Source: Dehalococcoidia bacterium UBA6808 (GTDB lineage Bacteria > Chloroflexota > Dehalococcoidia > GIF9 > UBA5629). Taken from it: 53,052 nucleotides of DNA. Each line of letters starts with the position of its first letter. The first letter of the stretch is position 1. Below, one piece after another: positions 42,492 to 51,950 of the stretch. A program made the translations under genes and the position numbers. The stretch covers positions 1 to 53,052 of the forward strand of contig DKFA01000049.1 of the NCBI GenBank assembly GCA_002452695.1, written 5' to 3'. Below the pieces are notes generated by a model. It was not told where the DNA came from. It did not search any database and was given only the letters and a program-made list of their open reading frames with translations.

Positions 42492-43049
42492 ATGATCGAT
42501 GCAGGTGAATTAAAAAAGGGAATCACAATAATGCTGGACGGTCAGTTGTACCAGGTGCTTGACTATAACCATATCAAAATGGGAAGGGGTTCAGCGCAGA
42601 TTAGAATACGTTTAAGAGACATCAAGGGCGGGCATACGATTGAGAAGTCATTTCAGGCCAGTGAAAAATTTGCCAAAGTATTTTTGGAAAGACGCCCTGT
42701 GCAGTATCTGTATAACGATGGTGATCTATTCCATTTTATGGATGCCGAGACATATGAACAGTTTGCGGTGGAGAAAGCATTGATCGGCGATGCCATCAAC
42801 TATATGAAGGAAAATATGAACCTTGAGATTGTCATATACAAGGGCACAGCTATAGGCGTAGAATTGCCCGTTTCGGTCGAGTTGCAAATAGTGGAAACAG
42901 GGCCGGGATTTAAAGGTAATACGGCCAGCGCGGGAGGCAAACCAGCCAAGCTGGAGACGGGTATCACGATCCAGGTGCCCTTCTTCCTCAACACTGGCGA
43001 TAAGATTAAAGTCGACACCAGGACTGGCGAATATCTGGAAAGGCTCTGA
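42492..43049 (+). CDS. efp: Elongation factor P
   Basis: This 185-residue, three-domain factor binds stalled ribosomes between the P and E sites. The domain order (KOW-like, OB, C-terminal OB ending in TGDKIKVDTRTGEYLERL) is complete. The loop that reaches the peptidyl-transferase centre reads HIKMGRGSA: Arg32 sits at the tip where E. coli has modifiable Lys34, and Met30 replaces the usual Pro. Lysyl-modified EF-P is thus ruled out. Arg-type EF-Ps in other phyla are rhamnosylated by EarP; no such gene is in this window. It begins five bases after the peptidase gene. Confidence 0.96.
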   Translation: MIDAGELKKGITIMLDGQLYQVLDYNHIKMGRGSAQIRIRLRDIKGGHTIEKSFQASEKFAKVFLERRPVQYLYNDGDLFHFMDAETYEQFAVEKALIGDAINYMKENMNLEIVIYKGTAIGVELPVSVELQIVETGPGFKGNTASAGGKPAKLETGITIQVPFFLNTGDKIKVDTRTGEYLERL

Positions 43050-43052
43050 CCG

Positions 43053-43712
43053 TTGCTTAATGCCGACCTGCATGTGCATAGCTGGCGCTCAGTTGATTCC
43101 TATATGTCCTACGATCAATTGATCAAGGCCTGCCAGACCAAAGGCATCGATTGTATTGGTCTTTCCGACCACGGCACTACCAGAGGCGCCCGGGACCTGG
43201 CCAGAATCGCCCCCTTCAAGGTCATAGTCTGCGAAGAGATTATGACCCCATACGGCGAGATCATGGGCATGTTTTTAAATGAGGACATCCCCAATAATAT
43301 CTCTGTTGAAGACACGATCAGGCGGATACGTGAGCAAAATGGCCTGGTCTGTATCCCCCACCCTTTTGACAGGGTTCGTCCGTCCGCCTTCCGCAACCTG
43401 AAAAAGCTGGAAAGCATCATGGACGAGGTCGATATCATAGAGGTATTCAACTCCCGCAGCCTTTATCCGGGCATCGGCAAGAAGTCCATTGAGCTAGCGC
43501 AGCGTTTTCACAAGGTCATGAGCGCCGGGTCGGATGCGCACAGTCCGGCTGAGATCGGCTATGTGCACATAGCGATGGAAGATTTTAATAACAACACAGA
43601 ATTTCTGGACTCCCTGTCAAAGGCAAAGATCGATGGCAGGAAATCCAACGTGCTGTTGCATTTGGTCAGCACTACAGCCAGATTGCGCAAACGAAGCAAC
43701 AGGGAAGAATAA
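43053..43712 (+). CDS. PHP-domain metal-dependent phosphoesterase
   Basis: The protein has 219 residues. The PHP signature DLHVHSWRSVDSYMS (metal-binding His7 and His9), LSDHGTTRGA, IPHPFDRVRP, and a terminal SDAH provide the trinuclear metal ligands. It is similar to short stand-alone PHP proteins that hydrolyse phosphomonoesters or nucleotide ends. The substrate is not evident. The start is a TTG three bases after the efp stop, with a purine-rich GGAAAGG in the efp tail. Its stop shares a base with the next start, so efp, this gene and the formyltransferase are tightly coupled. Confidence 0.86.
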   Translation: MLNADLHVHSWRSVDSYMSYDQLIKACQTKGIDCIGLSDHGTTRGARDLARIAPFKVIVCEEIMTPYGEIMGMFLNEDIPNNISVEDTIRRIREQNGLVCIPHPFDRVRPSAFRNLKKLESIMDEVDIIEVFNSRSLYPGIGKKSIELAQRFHKVMSAGSDAHSPAEIGYVHIAMEDFNNNTEFLDSLSKAKIDGRKSNVLLHLVSTTARLRKRSNREE

Positions 43713-44524
43713 TGCTGAAGATCGGCTGGTTTTCTACCGCAAGGGGGGACAGTTCGAGGAATTTGCTTATCGAAGCTGTTAACAGCATAGAGAAGGGCGA
43801 GCTTAAGGCTAAGATAGAGTTCGTCTTCTGTAGCAGGGAACCAGGGGAGGCAGAGAAGACGGATAGATTTATAGACCTTGTAAACAAATATCAGATACCT
43901 CTGGTCTGCCTGTCGGTAAAGAAATTTGCCGCAGCCCGCCAGCAAAATATTGCAGTGAAAGATGAGCAACTGCCGGACTGGCGAATGGAATACGACCGTA
44001 AGGTGATGTCGCTGTTAAGTAATTACAACGTAGATATTTGTATCCTGGCAGGGTACATGTTGATCGTTGGCAGTGAGATGTGCAGCAGGTACGATATGAT
44101 CAACCTGCATCCTGCTTTGCCGGACGGTCCCAAAGGCACCTGGCAGGAGGTTATCTGGCAGTTGATTAGCGAGAAAGCCACACGTTCCGGCGTGATGATG
44201 CACCTGGTTACTCCGCAGCTCGACAGGGGGCCTGTGATAACCTATTGCAGCTATGCTATTACAGGACCCGACTTCGATGATTTGTGGTATCAAATAGACA
44301 CTGCCTCAATATCAAAAATCAAGATTGAGCAGGGTGAAGAGAACAGCCTTTTTAAAGCCATCCGCAGGGCCGGCTTCAGCAGGGAAATCCCCTTGATCAT
44401 CCATACGTTAAAAGCCTTCAGCGAAGGCAGGATAAGGATCAATGCCGATAAGAAGCTGGCCGATGCGTCAGGAAAGATAATAAATGGCTACGACCTAACA
44501 GCGGAGATAAACAGGGTTGTTTGA
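43712..44524 (+). CDS. Formyltransferase-family protein (PurN-like)
   Basis: The protein has 270 residues. The formyltransferase fold carries its catalytic trio Asn131, His133 (INLHPALP) and Asp171 (TPQLDRGPVI), with nearly the spacing of glycinamide ribonucleotide transformylase. The N-terminal half has a longer insertion than PurN and lacks a clear glycinamide-ribonucleotide binding motif, and the protein is about 60 residues longer than typical PurN. It may therefore transfer formyl groups to another amine. It is the last gene of the plus-strand run and is followed by a strong terminator. Confidence 0.78.
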   Translation: MLKIGWFSTARGDSSRNLLIEAVNSIEKGELKAKIEFVFCSREPGEAEKTDRFIDLVNKYQIPLVCLSVKKFAAARQQNIAVKDEQLPDWRMEYDRKVMSLLSNYNVDICILAGYMLIVGSEMCSRYDMINLHPALPDGPKGTWQEVIWQLISEKATRSGVMMHLVTPQLDRGPVITYCSYAITGPDFDDLWYQIDTASISKIKIEQGEENSLFKAIRRAGFSREIPLIIHTLKAFSEGRIRINADKKLADASGKIINGYDLTAEINRVV

Positions 44525-44537
44525 TCTGTAAAATGAT

Positions 44538-44584
44538 GGATAAATAAACAAGGGCTGCTTGGCCAAGCCCCTCGTTATTTATCC
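44538..44584. terminator. Bidirectional terminator between convergent genes
   Basis: Outer arms GGATAAATAA (44538-44547) and TTATTTATCC (44575-44584) enclose an inner GC stem (AAGGGCT with AGCCCCT). The A-rich and T-rich arms provide U-tracts in both directions. It overlaps the clpP stop codon and serves both the plus-strand run and clpP. Confidence 0.85.
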
Positions 44585-45202
44585 GGACTGCGATTTACTT
44601 CTTTTAGTCGAGGCTGTCAAAATACCGTCTATGAGACCGTATTCGACCGCCTGTTCGGCATTAAAATAAATATCCCTGTCAGTATCCTGTCGGACTTTCT
44701 CGTAGGGCTGGCCAGTATGCTTGGATAAAATTTTAGCCACCAGTTCATCAAGTCTCTCGAACTCCTTTGCAGCGATCTTGATATCAGTGATCTGACCCTG
44801 TGTACCGGCGCGGCCCTGGTGCATGTGAATAGTTGAGTTGGGCAGAGCAAATCTCTTGCCTTTAGCGCCTGTGCAAAGCAGCACTGTACCCATGCTGTAG
44901 GCGGAGCCTACGCAGATAGTGGAAACTTCCGGCTGGATCAATTGCATTGTATCATAGATGGCCAGACCCGCCGTTACAACACCGCCCGGGGAGTGGATGT
45001 AGATACTGATGTCCTTATCGGGGTCTTCCCTGGCAAGGTAAAGGAGCTGAGCTACTACAACATTAGCCACCTGGTCGTCGATCTGTGTTCCCAGGAAGAT
45101 GATTCTCTCTTTAAGCAGCAACGAGTAGATGTCCATAAACCTCTCGCCCCTGGCGCTGCTTTCTATGACAGTCGGAATTATGTCAAGCGGTGATCTTTCC
45201 AT
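44579..45202 (-). CDS. clpP: ATP-dependent Clp protease proteolytic subunit
   Basis: The protein has 207 residues. Catalytic Ser103 (GSAYSMGTV), His128 (IHMHQG) and Asp177 (DTDRDIYF) form the triad. ClpP forms a tetradecameric chamber and needs an AAA+ unfoldase (ClpX, ClpA or ClpC), none of which is adjacent. It follows trigger factor by 29 bases, the common tig-clpP order, but clpX is missing where it usually follows, because the plus-strand terminator begins at once. The start has a weak upstream purine run. Confidence 0.95.
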   Translation of the reverse strand: MERSPLDIIPTVIESSARGERFMDIYSLLLKERIIFLGTQIDDQVANVVVAQLLYLAREDPDKDISIYIHSPGGVVTAGLAIYDTMQLIQPEVSTICVGSAYSMGTVLLCTGAKGKRFALPNSTIHMHQGRAGTQGQITDIKIAAKEFERLDELVAKILSKHTGQPYEKVRQDTDRDIYFNAEQAVEYGLIDGILTASTKRSKSQSG

Positions 45203-45231
45203 TTACTAACCTCCAATATTTGTTTTATTGC

Positions 45232-46509
45232 TTACTGCTGACCGGTCACCATTTTGGTCAGCAAGTCCATTGTCTTGTTAATAACGATCATTTCACGCAG
45301 GGATTCCCTGGGCTGGGGCAGGCCGAAAAGCTGCCTGACCTTATCTGCGCGACTCTCGTCCGCTTTGATCATAGTCTCGATCTGCTCGTTGATCTGGTCA
45401 TCGGAGACGGTTATATTTTCCAGTTCGCCGATCTTGCTGGTTACCAGATAAGCTTTGACCCTGTCTGCAGCTGCAGGTTTGAGGTCTTCCCTGTGTTGCT
45501 CAAGTGTCTTCTTGGAAGCTGAAAGGTAATTTTCCAGGCCTTTCATACCTTCGGGGAAATTGCGGGCTTCCTCCTCAATGATATGCTCTACTTCCTTGTC
45601 CACCAGCACAGGTGGGAAAACGATCTGGCTGCCCTCGATAATGGCGCGGATAAGGTTGTTTTCAAACTCTTTTCGGGCAGCCTCATCGGCACGTGACTGC
45701 ATACTTTCCTTTATTTTGGCTTTGAGGTCAGCCACAGTCTCGGCGCCTGAATTTTTGGCGAACTCGTCATTGACTTCGGGCAGGCTCACTTCCTTAACAT
45801 CTTTGACCGTGACAGAGAATGACCAGTCCTTGCCCGCCAGGTCCTTGATTTCAAAATCGTCGTTGAAGCTGATGGTAAAAGCGGTATTATCGCCCTTCTT
45901 CAGCCCGACCATTTTTTCAGCAAAACCAGGAACGGGATACTTTGAGCCTTCCCTGACCTCGAAGCTGGCATCTTTTCTGTCCAGGACCTGCTCTTCATTG
46001 CATTTACCGGTTATATCAAGGGTTATGACATCATTGAACTTGATCTCCCTTTCCACAGGGACCAGGCTGCCGAACTGCATGCGCAATTGTTCGATGACCT
46101 GGTTGACCTCCTCGTCGGTGACTTCCTTTTTCTCCAGTTGCATTTTTATCTCGCGGTAATTGCCCGGGGTAACCTCCGGCTTGGTCGGCACAACCACCTT
46201 GAATTTAACCGGTTCAACTCCCAACAGCTCTATATGAGGTTCGGCAATGGCAGTGATCGATTCCAGCTTGAGCGCCTCCTGGTAGACCTCCGGTATCATG
46301 TGTTCGATGGCTTCCTGCAGGATAACATGTCGGCCCACCTGCTGTTCAACCAGCGTTTTGGGCGCCTTGCCTTTGCGGAAGCCTGGTAGAGTAACTTCCC
46401 TGGCCACGTGTTCCAGACCGAGCGCCATATACTTGTCGGTCTCGGGGCCTTCCATTTCTACCGTGAGAGCTACCTGGCAGTTGTCCATTTTTTCGGATGA
46501 AGTTTTCAT
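45232..46509 (-). CDS. tig: Trigger factor chaperone
   Basis: The protein has 425 residues. The ribosome-binding N-domain holds the GFRKGKAP signature. The FKBP-like prolyl isomerase domain lies about 150-240 (with FNDVITLDITG and VPGFAEKMVGLKKGD). A long helical C-domain follows (about 250-420). It binds nascent chains at the exit tunnel. It sits between aspS and clpP in the same direction; the gap to aspS is 55 bases. Confidence 0.95.
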   Translation of the reverse strand: MKTSSEKMDNCQVALTVEMEGPETDKYMALGLEHVAREVTLPGFRKGKAPKTLVEQQVGRHVILQEAIEHMIPEVYQEALKLESITAIAEPHIELLGVEPVKFKVVVPTKPEVTPGNYREIKMQLEKKEVTDEEVNQVIEQLRMQFGSLVPVEREIKFNDVITLDITGKCNEEQVLDRKDASFEVREGSKYPVPGFAEKMVGLKKGDNTAFTISFNDDFEIKDLAGKDWSFSVTVKDVKEVSLPEVNDEFAKNSGAETVADLKAKIKESMQSRADEAARKEFENNLIRAIIEGSQIVFPPVLVDKEVEHIIEEEARNFPEGMKGLENYLSASKKTLEQHREDLKPAAADRVKAYLVTSKIGELENITVSDDQINEQIETMIKADESRADKVRQLFGLPQPRESLREMIVINKTMDLLTKMVTGQQ

Positions 46510-46564
46510 ATTCTGCGTATCACCTTGAATTATTATAACATTGACTATTTCGACTTCAAAAAGG

Positions 46565-48376
46565 CTATGTCGGTTGCTCCATATCGATCAGGGCCAGATG
46601 CAAATCCTTCAACTGCTGGCTGGAAATCGATGATGGAGCGTCCTGCATGAGGTCAACGGCAGCCTGATTCTTAGGGAAAGCCATCACATCCCTGATAGTC
46701 CTGCTATTGGTCAAAAGCATAAGAAAGCGGTCGATGCCCGGCGCAATCCCGCCGTGGGGTGGGGCACCATACTCGAAGGCCTCGATGAAATTGCCGAACT
46801 TGTTGAGTATCTCTTCGCTGGAATATCCAAGTATGTCAAATATCTTCTGTTGCATTTCCCTGGTATGTATCCTGATGCTGCCGCTGGAAAGCTCGAAGCC
46901 GTTGCAGATAATATCATAGTGGCGGGCGCGGACTTTACCCGGGTCTGATGACAGCAGCGGGATATCATCCTCCATGGGGGCTGTAAAGGGATGGTGCATG
47001 GAGTCCCAACCCTTGCGGTCTTCGTTCCATTCAAACAACGGAAAATCAAGGATGAAGGCAAAGGCCATCGTGGCGGGATCACATAGATTCAGCCGCCTGC
47101 CCATCTCCCTGCGAATCTCATCAAGCACCCTGTTGCACATGTCCTTTTTGCCGGCAGCCAGCAGAATGAGATCGCCCGGTTTGGCGTCAAACATACGCAC
47201 AACATCCCTCAGTTGTTCCAGACTGAGGTACCTGGCAGCAACAGACCTGACCTGTTCCAGGGACAGGTGTTCGATATTGCCGTCGCCTGTTTCAGCGTGC
47301 CAGGCCAGTGAGACAAGACCTCCGGCGCCCGACAATTTGGCCATCTCGGTCAATTCCTCCAACTGCTTCTTTGAATATCCTGCACAGCCGGGCACACAGA
47401 TGCCCTTGACCACACCTTTGTTCTGGATGGCCGATTTGAAGATGGCGAACTCGCTGTTGCCGGCTATGAAGGAGATATCTTTTAGCTCCATGCCAAAGCG
47501 GATATCGGGCTTATCAGAGCCGAACCTCTCCATGGCATCGGCGTAAGTCAAGCGGGGGAAGGGTTTGAGCAACTTGATGTGAGGAGTGAGGGTTTCGATA
47601 AGTGAGGTAAACATATCTTCACACAAGCTCAGTATATCCTCCTCGGAAATGAAGCTCATCTCGATATCAAGTTGAGTGAACTCAGGCTGGCGGTCGGAGC
47701 GCTGGTCTTCGTCACGGAAACAGCGGGCAACCTGATAATATTTTTCAATGCCTGCCACCATCAGGAGCTGCTTGAGCTGTTGAGGCGACTGGGGCAGAGC
47801 ATAAAACTGGCCGGGATGAACCCGGCTGGGCACCACATAATCACGAGCGCCTTCCGGGGTGCTTTTGACCAGGATGGGAGTTTCAACCTCGATAAACCCG
47901 CGGGCATCGAGAAAATCACGCATAAACTTGATCACGCGGTGCCGCAGTATCAAATTATCCCGCATAGTAGCCCGGCGAAGATGCAAATAACGGTATCTGA
48001 GCAAGATGGACTCATCGACATCGACTTCTTCATTGATATAAAAAGGCGGCGTCTTTGAGGTATTCATGATATTGATATTCGTGGCGAAGACTTCGATCTC
48101 GCCTGTGGGCAACCTGGGATTTTCCGTACCCACCGGCCTTTTCTCAACCCTGCCCATAACCTGAATAACATATTCGTTGCGCAGAACAGTGGCCTTTTCG
48201 TGGGTATCCGCTGATATTTCAGGATTGAAGACAACCTGGACCAGGCCTTCCCTGTCCCGAAGGTCGATAAAAATGAGTCCGCCGAGATCACGGCGGCGAT
48301 GCACCCAACCGGCCAGTGTCACAAACTCACCGATATTGCGGGTGCGCAACTCTCCACAGTTATGCGTCTTTAACAA
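46565..48376 (-). CDS. aspS: Aspartyl-tRNA synthetase
   Basis: This 603-residue bacterial-type class II synthetase has an anticodon-binding OB domain (about 15-105), motif 2 CFRDEDQRSDRQPEFTQLDIEMSF, a GAD insertion domain (about 300-420) and motif 3 with GGIAPGIDRFLMLL near the end. It charges tRNA-Asp. Whether it also mischarges tRNA-Asn (non-discriminating) depends on the presence of gatCAB elsewhere. The start is TTG with AGGAGG about seven bases upstream. It heads the aspS-tig-clpP unit. Confidence 0.96.
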   Translation of the reverse strand: MLKTHNCGELRTRNIGEFVTLAGWVHRRRDLGGLIFIDLRDREGLVQVVFNPEISADTHEKATVLRNEYVIQVMGRVEKRPVGTENPRLPTGEIEVFATNINIMNTSKTPPFYINEEVDVDESILLRYRYLHLRRATMRDNLILRHRVIKFMRDFLDARGFIEVETPILVKSTPEGARDYVVPSRVHPGQFYALPQSPQQLKQLLMVAGIEKYYQVARCFRDEDQRSDRQPEFTQLDIEMSFISEEDILSLCEDMFTSLIETLTPHIKLLKPFPRLTYADAMERFGSDKPDIRFGMELKDISFIAGNSEFAIFKSAIQNKGVVKGICVPGCAGYSKKQLEELTEMAKLSGAGGLVSLAWHAETGDGNIEHLSLEQVRSVAARYLSLEQLRDVVRMFDAKPGDLILLAAGKKDMCNRVLDEIRREMGRRLNLCDPATMAFAFILDFPLFEWNEDRKGWDSMHHPFTAPMEDDIPLLSSDPGKVRARHYDIICNGFELSSGSIRIHTREMQQKIFDILGYSSEEILNKFGNFIEAFEYGAPPHGGIAPGIDRFLMLLTNSRTIRDVMAFPKNQAAVDLMQDAPSSISSQQLKDLHLALIDMEQPT

Positions 48377-48504
48377 GGAACCCTCCTAAAGAGGAAATTA
48401 TAGCTTAATACGTTTGCGCTACACAAAGTTTCAGGCATTTTGAGCGTAAGCCGCAGAAAAAAACAGTAGAAAAAAACAACTGACAATATAGGAACAGAAG
48501 CCGT
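48377..48504. other. Intergenic gap between aspS and the acyl-CoA ligase gene
   Basis: These 128 bases hold the aspS ribosome binding site and otherwise AT-rich sequence. No gene, tRNA or clear terminator was recognised. Confidence 0.4.
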
Positions 48505-50058
48505 CTATCTACACGAGTACTTTGCCCGCAGTTTGGGTTTTTCGATCTTGCCGGTAGGATTGCGAGGCACCTTGTCAAAAATAACTTTGCGTGGCACTTT
48601 ATGTCGGGCAAGATGTGTCTTGCAGAACTCGATAGCCTCTTCTTCGGTTAAATGGTCGCCGGGCTTAATATCTATAATCGCAACGGCTATCTCCCCCAGA
48701 CGTTCATCAGGGATCCCAATGACAGCCACATCGTTAACGCATTTATGATTATGTAAACAATCTTCCACTTCAACAGGGAAAATGTTCTCACCGCCTGTAA
48801 TAATGAGGTCTTTCTTACGGTCCACCAGAAAGATAAAACCGTCATCGTCCATGGTGGCCATGTCACCCGTTAACAGCCAGCCGTCCTTGAGGCATTCAGC
48901 GGTTTTCTCCGGGTTTTTATAATACTCCTTCATAACCCCGTCGCCACGCACAGCCAGTTCGCCGACCTGATTTTTACCCAGGGTATGGCCTTTGTCATCG
49001 ATGATCTTAGTTTCCCAGTTGAACCCTGCTTTGCCGATGGCGCCGGCCTTGTGCAGGTTCTCAATGCCGAGATGAACACAACCCGGACCGGTCGATTCGG
49101 TCAATCCGTAATTAGTATCATATTGCATATTGGGGAAAACCTGTTTCCACTGCCGTATCAATGAAGGCGGCACAGGTTGCGCGCCGATATGCATCAGCCG
49201 CCATGAATCAAGATTGTAGTCCTTTCTGTTTAGCTCTCCTTTCTCCAGCGCTACGAGTATATCGTGCGCCCAGGGCACAAGTAACCAGACGATCGTGCCT
49301 TTCTCCCTGTCCACCGTTTCCAAAATGTTGCGAGGTCCGACCTCGTTGAGCAGAGTGGCCTTCCCGCCGACGATCAGGCTGCCGAACCAGTGCATCTTGG
49401 AACCGGTGTGGTAGAGGGGAGGAATGAGAATGAAATTATCATCGCGGGTCTGGCGGTGGTGCGCCCACTCAGTAATAGCTGCGCTTTTAATATTGCTATG
49501 CGTTAATAAGATCGGCTTGGGTTTCCCCGTGGTACCGGAAGTGAAATAAAGACTGCAACCCTCGTCATCGCGCAGCTCGATCTTTGGCGCCTGGTCGCCC
49601 ATTCCGGCAATAAAATCCCGGTAGTTATCCATGTATCCAGGAGCATTATCCGGGACGGCAATGAACTTCTTAATTTTTTTCAGATGAGGGCGCGCTTCAT
49701 TGATCCGTTCGAAGAACTCCTCTCCAACGATGGCTGTCCTGGCCTCAGAAATGTCTGCACAATAAATAAGATCGCTGCTGTTAAAGCGGAAATTGAGGGG
49801 CACTACCCAGGCGCCGGTACGCAGTATGCCGAAATAGGCGATCAGCCAATCGATGGAATTCATCATCCAGTGAATGACCCTGTCGCCCTTTTTCACGCCG
49901 CAACTCAACAGCGAATTGGCGACGCGGTTGGCTTCACTATCGAATTCTTTCCATGTGATCTCACGGCGAAATTTTTTCGATGGTTTCAGCTCGACCAGCG
50001 CGCAATCATCTGCGTAGAGCCTGGCATTTCTGGCCAACATTTCCGGGATGGTAATCAT
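48505..50058 (-). CDS. AMP-forming acyl-CoA synthetase / ligase
   Basis: This 517-residue protein of the ANL superfamily has motif YFTSGTTGKPKPILLTHSN (about 180-200, P-loop), YGLTESTGPG for adenine, WLLTGDMATMDDDGFIFLVDRKKD for the hinge, and Lys in NPTGKIEKPKL near the C-terminus, which drives adenylation. It activates a carboxylate with ATP and CoA. The substrate is unknown; aromatic, fatty or short-chain acids are all possible. It lies 30 bases after the TRAP permease gene, so the imported acid is probably its substrate. A good AGGAG site precedes ATG 50058. Confidence 0.9.
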   Translation of the reverse strand: MITIPEMLARNARLYADDCALVELKPSKKFRREITWKEFDSEANRVANSLLSCGVKKGDRVIHWMMNSIDWLIAYFGILRTGAWVVPLNFRFNSSDLIYCADISEARTAIVGEEFFERINEARPHLKKIKKFIAVPDNAPGYMDNYRDFIAGMGDQAPKIELRDDEGCSLYFTSGTTGKPKPILLTHSNIKSAAITEWAHHRQTRDDNFILIPPLYHTGSKMHWFGSLIVGGKATLLNEVGPRNILETVDREKGTIVWLLVPWAHDILVALEKGELNRKDYNLDSWRLMHIGAQPVPPSLIRQWKQVFPNMQYDTNYGLTESTGPGCVHLGIENLHKAGAIGKAGFNWETKIIDDKGHTLGKNQVGELAVRGDGVMKEYYKNPEKTAECLKDGWLLTGDMATMDDDGFIFLVDRKKDLIITGGENIFPVEVEDCLHNHKCVNDVAVIGIPDERLGEIAVAIIDIKPGDHLTEEEAIEFCKTHLARHKVPRKVIFDKVPRNPTGKIEKPKLRAKYSCR

Positions 50059-50088
50059 ACTGTTTAATCTCCTGCGGAGGTTTGATAA

Positions 50089-51393
50089 TCAGTAGCGCGT
50101 CATGCTGGGCAGGAAGGTAGCGATCTGCGGGAAAGCCAGCAATATGGCGGCAGCTATGACAAGGGCAATAAGGAAAGGAAAGATGCCCTTAAAAATCGTT
50201 TCCAGCGGCACTCCCCCGGCCGCGCCATGAATTACATATACGTTCAGACCGACCGGCGGAGTGATGACGCCCATCTCGGTTACCAATACGATGACGACTC
50301 CGAACCAGATCGGATCAAGCCCCAGCGCCAGGACGACCGGGAAGAAGACGGGGATGGTGAGGGTTATCAGCGCAAGTGAGTCCATGAAGCACCCACCGAT
50401 GAGGTAAATGACGATAACCACCGCCATAATTGCCATTGGTGGAAGCGGCAGCGCCCCAACCCAGTCTGTCAGCATCATGGGTATTTTGGTTACAGCGATG
50501 AAATGCCCGAAGACTGTAGCTCCTGCCACAATAACCATGACCATAGCCGTAACCCGTACGGCATCTTTAAGCGCATTGACAAACCCTGGCCAGGTAAGTG
50601 TCCGTGTGACAAGTCCAATCAGGATAGCACCGCCCACACCTGCACCGCCTGCCTGCGTTGGGCTGAACCAGCCAAAGAAAAGTCCCAGGATCACGAAACA
50701 GAATAAAATCAGCATCTCGGTGACGCCGGCCAGCGCTTCGACTTTTTCCTTAAAGGTGGAGCCGACTGCGGCAGGCGCCAGTTCAGGCTTGCGCCAGACC
50801 ATGATGACTATGGCAGCCATAAGCAGCACGGCGATAAGCAGACCGGGCAGGACTCCGGCTATAAAGAGCTTGCCGATAGATTGCTCCGTGAGAATTCCGT
50901 AAACAATAAAGATTGTGCTGGGAGGAATCATGATGCCCAGTGTACCAGCGGCAGCAACCACACCGGTAGCCAGCGAATCGTCATATTTATAGCGTTTCAT
51001 CTCCGGTATGCAGACCTTGCCCATAGCTGCCGCGGTGGCGCTGGTGGAGCCGTTGATGGCAGCAAAACCTGCGCAGCCAAGAATGGTGGCCAGGGCCAGC
51101 CCGCCGCGGAACCGGCTGAAGAGAACATACCCGGCATCGTAGAGTCGCAGGCTCATACCGGATTCTGAAGCAATACAACCCATCAGGGTAAACATGGGGA
51201 TCACTGTCAGTGAATAAGATGAAAAGATATCAAAGAAGTCTCTTGCCAGTATGTTCATACCGGCATCCAGCGTAACGAACATGCTGAATCCAACCACTCC
51301 GACCAGGGCCATGGTAAAGCCGACGGGCATGCGGAGCAGGAAGATCACTATCAGGAGTATGATGCTTACGATGCCGATTACTACGGGGTCCAT
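50089..51393 (-). CDS. dctM: TRAP transporter large permease subunit
   Basis: The protein has 434 residues with about 12 transmembrane helices, of the DctM family. It opens with a hydrophobic helix and RMPVGFTMALVG, and contains GCAGFAAINGSTSATAAAMGK, ITPPVGLNVYVIHG and AGGVPLETIFKGIFPF, conserved in TRAP large permeases. It co-transports an organic acid with Na+ from a periplasmic binding protein. The gap to dctQ is four bases. The substrate is unknown but is probably a carboxylate. Confidence 0.95.
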   Translation of the reverse strand: MDPVVIGIVSIILLIVIFLLRMPVGFTMALVGVVGFSMFVTLDAGMNILARDFFDIFSSYSLTVIPMFTLMGCIASESGMSLRLYDAGYVLFSRFRGGLALATILGCAGFAAINGSTSATAAAMGKVCIPEMKRYKYDDSLATGVVAAAGTLGIMIPPSTIFIVYGILTEQSIGKLFIAGVLPGLLIAVLLMAAIVIMVWRKPELAPAAVGSTFKEKVEALAGVTEMLILFCFVILGLFFGWFSPTQAGGAGVGGAILIGLVTRTLTWPGFVNALKDAVRVTAMVMVIVAGATVFGHFIAVTKIPMMLTDWVGALPLPPMAIMAVVIVIYLIGGCFMDSLALITLTIPVFFPVVLALGLDPIWFGVVIVLVTEMGVITPPVGLNVYVIHGAAGGVPLETIFKGIFPFLIALVIAAAILLAFPQIATFLPSMTRY

Positions 51394-51397
51394 AGCA

Positions 51398-51889
51398 TTA
51401 GCTCTCCCTCAACACCTTTAAAAGCTGCATTATCAAAGCCAGGATAACAACGATACAGCTAAACCCCATGGCCCAGACAAAAGGATAATAAGGCAGAGCC
51501 ATGGTCATAGAGACTTCGCCGCTGGCCTGGAGAGCAGTTCCATATTTAAAACTGCGTATAGACAGGATGATAAAAAGAACAATGGAAAGCAGATAGACAA
51601 AGGTGGCGATGATTTTCTGGGCTGTTTTGGGCAACCTTGTGACCAACATTTCGACTTCGATATGCCCGTGCGCGAGTTGTGTTTCGGCAATGGCGAATGA
51701 GACAGCTATCACGCTAAAATAGCTGACGAGCTCAATGCCGCCGGGTACAGGTGTCTTGAACAATTTATTGCCTATGATATCGGCCACTACAATAACAACC
51801 ATAACAGCCAGCGCCAGACAGGCAACATAATTGGCCCATTTGGAACACGCTGTCACAAATTTTTCAAAATTGCTGAATAATAATCTCAA
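51398..51889 (-). CDS. dctQ: TRAP transporter small permease subunit
   Basis: This 163-residue, four-helix membrane protein of the DctQ family has helices at about 21-40, 51-71, 92-115 and 135-157, with the conserved ISVSFA-like E-T-Q-L-A-H-G-H-I-E-V region near residues 64-80. It bridges DctP and DctM. The start is a TTG at 51889 preceded by GGGTGA. It lies four bases before dctM and 61 bases after dctP. Confidence 0.9.
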   Translation of the reverse strand: MRLLFSNFEKFVTACSKWANYVACLALAVMVVIVVADIIGNKLFKTPVPGGIELVSYFSVIAVSFAIAETQLAHGHIEVEMLVTRLPKTAQKIIATFVYLLSIVLFIILSIRSFKYGTALQASGEVSMTMALPYYPFVWAMGFSCIVVILALIMQLLKVLRES

Positions 51890-51950
51890 GAATATTCACC
51901 CAGCGGCTGATTGCTATATTCTATTTACCTTTATTATCTATTTTTATTAT

